64,000 nt of DNA from contig JARGSG010000189.1 in assembly GCA_030374805.1 (NCBI GenBank), positions 2,232,001 through 2,296,000 on the forward strand. Reading direction: 5' to 3'. This DNA is from Gracilaria gracilis. Its lineage: Eukaryota > Rhodophyta > Florideophyceae > Gracilariales > Gracilariaceae. Below are positions 59,816 to 64,000 of the stretch, one piece after another. The position numbers were made by a program, and so were the translations under genes. Position 1 is the stretch's first letter. Each line of letters opens with the position of its first letter. Under the pieces are notes generated by a model, which saw nothing but the letters and a program-made list of their open reading frames with translations, searched no databases and was not told the DNA's origin.

Positions 59816-61005
59816 CGTTTTCTTATCTTGTGTTTGTTGGTCCACTCCACCCAAGTTGCTTGTGAATAACGTGTGTATCTACTAAGATTTACCACCATCT
59901 ACGGAGAGACGCCTGTCTGCACAGCGATGCGCATCGAGATGCATTTTGGGCTTTCTTTCTTCTTTTTTGTTTGTAAAACAACTTGTATTTTGAGCGCTCC
60001 CCAATTGGGCGCAATTAGTACTGAATCGTGATGATCGCACTAGAAGAAGAAAACTCAATACGTGAGCAGTGATAACCACAGTGACAACGATATCATAGTG
60101 ATAGCACTCGTGCTGCTGGGTCAAGGTGGTGGGAACAAAAGAAAAAGAACTCTCCAAAACGGCAGCAGCCAAACATTGACAGTCATACCAGATTGTGTCG
60201 CTCATGAGCACTCACTGTGTAGATACATACGTAGAGCTACCACTTTGGAGTATACATATGAGCGCGCTTGTGATTTTGGCAGTCAGTGCGCTTGGCCCAG
60301 CTCGAATGGCGCTCGCTTGATCACGTTCTTGTTGCGTACGTGCTGTTGTAGTTGACGGCGGTTGCACGACCCGTCGTCACCTGCGCCGCACACCCGTTTT
60401 GATTTTGCGACGGCGCTCAAACGCTTGTGTTGTTGTGTTCGCATGCACTTGCTGAGCGTTTCGGCTGTATGGCCGCATTGTTATCGTTGCGTGCATACGC
60501 TTCTGCATGACGACGGCGGTAACTTTGATACAGCGAGCATGTGTGTTACACAGGGGTGGGGGGGTAAACGAACAGGAAGAAAAGCTACTATGTACCTGTC
60601 CCAACGGTAAAACGCTACCTCGCACGGCCTGACGTCATCAATGACGGCGTGGCAGACGGCGGTTATACAGCGGCAGCAGCATGAAGAGCGCAATGGGCTG
60701 GTGGCATCGATGCGAGGCGCAAGCCAGCGCAATTCAAGCGCGGGCGGAGGCGCGACGCGGGCGACGAGAGAGGAGGAGGCAGCTAGCATAGCGTTTCCGC
60801 ACGCACGTGGCTGTGCAGGCAGATTGGGCTGAATTGTGCCGCGCCGCCGCTCGCGCATGTGATTGGCTGCGCCCACCGGTAGCCGAATGTACAGTTGTTA
60901 GATACGTACTCCGCACGTACACATTACGCTCTCTGACGTACAACTTAGCATTGCTTTATCTACAAAGTTATACGTCAGCGTTAGCCCAAAGGTCGCTTAG
61001 TATCC
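59816..61005. other. Intergenic region and upstream flank of a retroelement
   Basis: No gene is supported. Contains CCCAACGGTAAAACGCTACC near 60600 and CCACCGGTAGCC near 60875. The last part may be the 5' LTR of the element at 61006, but with one copy in view its left edge cannot be set. A TGTTAGATACG near 60896 is one candidate LTR start. Confidence 0.45.
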
Positions 61006-61014
61006 TTATTTAAA
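61006..61014 (+). promoter_or_regulatory. Retroelement TATA box
   Basis: TTATTTAAA, about 100 bp upstream of the gag ATG and immediately before the inverted repeat. Confidence 0.5.
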
Positions 61015-61071
61015 GGCACACCAATTATCCCAGGAGCTCTTCCCCGAGAGCTCCTGGTAGAGCTCTGTGCC
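61015..61071 (+). repeat. Nested inverted repeat next to the retroelement TATA box
   Basis: CCAGGAGCTCT (61030-61040), loop TCCCCG, then the exact complement AGAGCTCCTGG (61047-61057). An outer GGCACA (61015-61020) pairs with TGTGCC (61066-61071). In RNA it could act in packaging or dimerisation, but transcription may start inside it. Confidence 0.8.
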
Positions 61072-61113
61072 AGTTTGTGTTGTTCGTGAACCATCCCTCC
61101 TACACTGCACACG

Positions 61114-62259
61114 ATGAACTTCGAATCAATGACCGAAGCTCATGCGAAAGTTATGGGCCCAGGAGAGGATCTCTCTCCGAGCAACATTTTAGTACCACCG
61201 AAACTACGCGGTGACACTGACAAACTCTTGTGGCGCGAAGCCGTATACGAATGGGCCGAAACCCTACAGGCATGCGCGAATGGCGGAGATTCGCGCGCAA
61301 AAAGTGCTGCAGCCACACTCGGTATCCGTCTATATCGTTCTTTAGCGTTCTCAAAGAAGGAAGTTGTCAAAAAGGCTGTTCGCACAGGTGAGCTCTTGCT
61401 GACACCGCCATCTAATGATACCCCAATCAACCAGATGGAAGTTGTACAAAAGATTCTCAGCCTGGTAGCGCAAGACTCTACTGTCAATCGTTTGCGTAGA
61501 ATTGTACGCTTGTACAAAGAAATAACCTGCTGCAAACGCAAGGCCGGAGAATCTATCGCCGATTATATCGAACGATTTGCGGGACCAGCTCTATCCTATC
61601 TGAACCTCACGAAGTCAGAGCAGGATTCGAGTGACAGCCAGAACTTTGCGATCATACTACTCCTGAATGCAAGTCTGACGTCACAGACGTTTACAAACAT
61701 AATCAGCAACCTCGTGGTGTCAGTGAAGTCCAGAACCTCAAAAGACAACTCCATAATTTCTTTATCTAAACATCGTATCAAGAAGATCAAAGATATCATG
61801 CTAAGTGCTGGGTTAAGGGCACTCAGCGACACCGAGAAAGTCGACTTGTCTGAATCCGTTACCGCGATTGATGCATCTATCGCACAACATGAGAAAGCCT
61901 ACGAAGGCGAAGGAGTGTGCTCATGGATAGGTATCCAGGATGCAATCCGAGCATTGGAGGAAGCAGGTCTAGAAGAGAAAGACCTCGATGACAAACCACA
62001 AAAGGATCCCGCTTCTAACCCGAGTTCCAAAGCGTACCTTAACTCTAACAAGTTCAAAAAGAACAGGAAACGTATGCGCGACTCAGATGGATATAAGGGT
62101 AATGCATCTGGTAACGACACGCAAAACGAAGAGAAGCCGAAAAACAAAGAAGACAATCAGAAACTCGATAATGGGTTCAAACGGCATGACGGCCGAAATA
62201 ACAAACGTCCTCGCGACGACAAGGCACCCAACGGGACGAAGAAAGGTTTTTTTCGTTAA
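61114..62259 (+). CDS. gag: Retrotransposon gag protein (copia-like)
   Basis: The 381-residue capsid-type protein is helical. The region around residues 110-220 (LYKEITCCKRKAGESIADYIERFAG and after) fits the gag/UBN2-type domain of Ty1/copia elements: a basic patch, then GESI..Y..RF. The C-terminal 90 residues are highly charged and basic (KKNRKRMRD, NKRPRDD) and probably bind RNA; no CCHC knuckle is seen. The frame ends KKGFFR-stop, and the T run coding FF is the frameshift site. Intact frame suggests recent activity. Confidence 0.75.
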   Translation: MNFESMTEAHAKVMGPGEDLSPSNILVPPKLRGDTDKLLWREAVYEWAETLQACANGGDSRAKSAAATLGIRLYRSLAFSKKEVVKKAVRTGELLLTPPSNDTPINQMEVVQKILSLVAQDSTVNRLRRIVRLYKEITCCKRKAGESIADYIERFAGPALSYLNLTKSEQDSSDSQNFAIILLLNASLTSQTFTNIISNLVVSVKSRTSKDNSIISLSKHRIKKIKDIMLSAGLRALSDTEKVDLSESVTAIDASIAQHEKAYEGEGVCSWIGIQDAIRALEEAGLEEKDLDDKPQKDPASNPSSKAYLNSNKFKKNRKRMRDSDGYKGNASGNDTQNEEKPKNKEDNQKLDNGFKRHDGRNNKRPRDDKAPNGTKKGFFR

Positions 62260-62293
62260 GGGATTCCGGTTTACCCGAAACCGATCCGAATCC
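62247..62293 (+). promoter_or_regulatory. Programmed -1 ribosomal frameshift signal
   Basis: In the gag frame the heptamer T TTT TTT (62247-62253) ends just before CGT TAA. After a 7-nt spacer a stem-loop starts: GGATTC pairs with GAATCC and CGGTTT with AAACCG, with loop ACCCG and a 4-nt bulge ATCC on the 3' side (62261-62293). Slipping back one base bypasses the stop at 62257-62259 and enters the protease-like frame. Confidence 0.8.
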
Positions 62294-62660
62294 CATCCTA
62301 GATGAGGGTAGCCCCATATCCTCCGGGGGTGTCACCTCGGCAATGAGATTATGTGAAGCTCTAAACATGAAGTTTGAACCGTATAAGGCGAGAAGCACAT
62401 ATCGACGCGGCTGGGGTCATGATTGTATTGACTCAAAAAAGGTCGTTTGTTCATGGACTTTATCAATCCAAGACATCAACAACCAATTATTGGAGTTAAC
62501 TTTTGATTTGTTCGAAGACAACTCGCCCCTAACCGTCGGTTTGGACGTCAAACGACACAGCGTAACGGATTTCTCTGGAGAGCCGTCTACGCTGACCATC
62601 AAGAGACCCACTGACTCGGAACCGAAGGTACTCGAGATCTATATCAGATCCAAATTGTAG
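62253..62660 (+). CDS. pro: Protease-like (pro) frame, expressed by -1 frameshift
   Basis: The frame entered after the slip adds 135 residues to gag. It contains ILDEGSPISSGG, which sits where retropepsins have hydrophobic-hydrophobic-D-T/S-G-A/S. A later LTVGLDVKRHS resembles the second retropepsin block (I-L/I-G-x-D). So an aspartic protease is likely, with E in the second motif position. There is no independent need for the internal ATG at 62343. The frame ends at 62658-62660, too early for a full pol. The stop lies exactly where the next element seems to begin. Confidence 0.55.
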   Translation, partial: SLRDSGLPETDPNPILDEGSPISSGGVTSAMRLCEALNMKFEPYKARSTYRRGWGHDCIDSKKVVCSWTLSIQDINNQLLELTFDLFEDNSPLTVGLDVKRHSVTDFSGEPSTLTIKRPTDSEPKVLEIYIRSKL

Positions 62661-62928
62661 TGCAATGGCCCTTTACAGGGGATGCGCGTTACAGCTCTTC
62701 ATAAGAGTTTGATCCGTTTCCGGTCTCGCCACCGCTAGATATGACTAGTTATTAGTTTATTATGCCCATTATGGGGTGCGCCTAGGAAGGGTAGTAATTG
62801 TAGACACGTGTGTCTGCAATGGCCCGATGTCGGGTGCGCCGTGGCAATCCCTCACGGGTAGTCCACGTGTAGTGTCATGGCCGGCAGTGCCGGTTACTTA
62901 GATATTTACTTGATATTTTCAAGTGCCG

Positions 62929-62955
62929 TATATAAGTGGCGGCACTTGCCGCCAC
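62929..62955 (+). promoter_or_regulatory. TATA box followed by perfect hairpin
   Basis: TATATAAG (62929-62936) overlaps by one base a perfect inverted repeat GTGGCGGCA, loop CT, TGCCGCCAC (62936-62955). Confidence 0.65.
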
Positions 62956-63680
62956 TGTACGGAAGTAAACCTCAAGGAGGACTTTGGCTCTGACTTGTCG
63001 CAGCTTGCGCCCGACTCTAGCCCACTTCTTGGGAAAGTCGCCGCATATCCGGACTTGTCAACCGCCTCTACCATCGAGGAGTTCTGGACCGTCGTTACGG
63101 CTATTTCTTTATTGTTTTTCCGTCACCATTGGTGCATCTTCCGTCATACGGCTCTTGCTGCTTCGCCCTGTTATACAGGTTGTCCCTTTTGGTATTGGGC
63201 TTGCCGCCCCACTCTCGTGAGTCAGTGCTCCGCTGCGCGGCTCATTTGTTGATCCCTCGTTGCCCATTCCGTTGGGTTGGATACTGCCATACGTATTGGT
63301 TCGTCCGACAGTGTCGGTTTCTAAAGCTGATTCTTCACCCCTCCACCTCCGACTGCACGCCCAGATCGGGGCCACCCGGACTTACACCCGGCTCGTGTTG
63401 GCCCTATCGGAGGGTTCTGCCGCTCGACTGCCCTTCACAGGGAGCAGGGCCTGAACACCCTGAGGTGCTCGTCCGCGACGCGGCTTGTTGTTTCCCGTCG
63501 AGGGCTTTGCACCACAAACTGGTCTCCCGACCTAGAATCGGCTTTGTTTGCCAACATTCGTTGGAGTTCGGCTCTGTTGTTTGGAGCCCAATCGTTGGGA
63601 GTGCCCGTTTCAACGTTTCCTTTATTGTCCGTTTTCGGAAGTCGCTCTGGTTGTGAATTGGCCGACTGTGTCGGATAACG

Positions 63681-64000
63681 ATGTCGTCCCGTGGCAAGGG
63701 TGGCCCCTCTAAGGCTGCTTCTGTGCCCGGAGCATCCGGATTTTCGCAGAGTTTGCCTCCGTTGCCGAAGGATATCCTGGATGTCTCAGGCAATGACGAC
63801 CGGAATCCGGCTTCCCGGGGTGCCCGTTCTGATACGGAGCCCCCCATCACCACTCGTGGACCCGCTGAATCCGCGCCTGCGGCACAATCCGCTACCGCGG
63901 CCGAAGCTATGTCGTCCAAGTCCGACGAGTTTACCCTCCGAGAAGTTGAGGCCCACGTGCGAATCCTGCAGAGTTCGCAGGTTGGCCTGAGTCAGGAGAT
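63681..64000 (+). CDS. N-terminal part of a second gag-like protein (runs off the window)
   Basis: An open frame from the ATG at 63681 continues at least 106 codons to the window edge without a stop. It starts MSSRGKGGPSKAASVPGASG and is rich in Ser, Pro, Ala and Gly. The end seen, SDEFTLREVEAHVRILQSS, begins to look helical, as in gag proteins with a disordered N-terminus. Position after an LTR-like region supports gag; no conserved domain is in view. Confidence 0.5.
   Translation, partial: MSSRGKGGPSKAASVPGASGFSQSLPPLPKDILDVSGNDDRNPASRGARSDTEPPITTRGPAESAPAAQSATAAEAMSSKSDEFTLREVEAHVRILQSSQVGLSQE

Larger units (their letters stand above)
61006..62660 (+). mobile_element. LTR retrotransposon segment: gag plus protease-like frame, truncated
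   Basis: Holds a TATA box, an inverted-repeat leader, a gag gene, a -1 frameshift signal and a protease-like frame. No integrase or reverse transcriptase follows before 62660, where sequence of a different retroelement type begins. So the element is cut short here, probably by a nested insertion. The gag resembles Ty1/copia-type gag. Edges are approximate. Confidence 0.65.
62661..64000 (+). mobile_element. Second retroelement, 5' part (probable LTR, leader and start of gag)
   Basis: About 1 kb without any gene carries a TATA box and many small hairpins, then a long open frame from 63681 to the window edge. This is the usual layout of LTR, leader and gag. Three units CCC-loop-GGG followed by TGCGC (62669, 62765, 62823) lie upstream of the TATA box. 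The left edge is near 62657-62661 (TGTAGTGCAATGG begins with TG). The 3' half and second LTR lie outside the window, so the class cannot be proved. Confidence 0.55.

Overview
The window is nuclear DNA from an intron-poor eukaryote with a plastid. A red alga is the best fit, which is an inference from several signs. About 24 genes lie on both strands with little bias, and most are single uninterrupted reading frames. The few introns are 65-115 nt long, several with CTAAC- or TACTAAC-type branch sites. A plastid-type, redox-regulated fructose-1,6-bisphosphatase is present beside animal/fungal-style housekeeping genes. No rRNA, CRISPR array or bacterial operon structure was seen.

Layout. 1-15 kb: a secreted spondin-domain protein, a STRAP-like WD40 protein with a hidden terminal intron, the ubiquitin-extraction factor NPL4, a protein with three KIX domains, an unknown basic protein, a PGAP4-like glycosyltransferase, a tRNA-Ala(AGC), the mitochondrial outer-membrane insertase SAM50, and plastid FBPase. 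15-34 kb: an amino-acid permease and an ABCG half-transporter, then an LPMO-like secreted enzyme divergent from a mitochondrial IMP1 peptidase. Next come an unknown protein, a small spliced gene, a type I membrane protein, and a large trehalose-phosphate synthase whose phosphatase domain looks inactive. 34-46 kb: a secreted acidic protein, then two paralogous membrane proteins with ionotropic-glutamate-receptor-like architecture flanking a METTL24/FkbM-like methyltransferase. 46-60 kb: a 4 kb gap, a possible SPOC-like protein, a zinc-knuckle protein, a KAR5/GEX1/Brambleberry-like karyogamy protein, a disordered nuclear-type protein and a very GC-rich divergent gene pair. 61-64 kb: two LTR-type retroelement segments, the second apparently interrupting the first.

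Strongest observations. (1) The first retroelement has a textbook -1 frameshift signal: heptamer T TTT TTT, a 7-nt spacer and a bulged 12-bp stem-loop, joining gag to a protease-like frame. (2) The triple-KIX gene splits each KIX domain with a phase-1 intron at the same place, so it probably grew by duplication of a domain-intron unit. (3) Two iGluR-like genes and a KAR5/GEX1-like gene would be informative in a lineage without flagella. (4) Intergenic DNA carries a dispersed family of short palindromic motifs built on GGTACC, ACCAACGGTA and GTTAGCG, often several per spacer.

How the genes relate: they are mostly unrelated housekeeping and surface functions with no pathway cluster. Shared regulation is plausible only for three divergent pairs with short common promoters (FBPase/amino-acid permease, LPMO/IMP1, coiled-coil gene/Gly-Ala gene). 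Family names come from motif recognition by eye; no database search was run.
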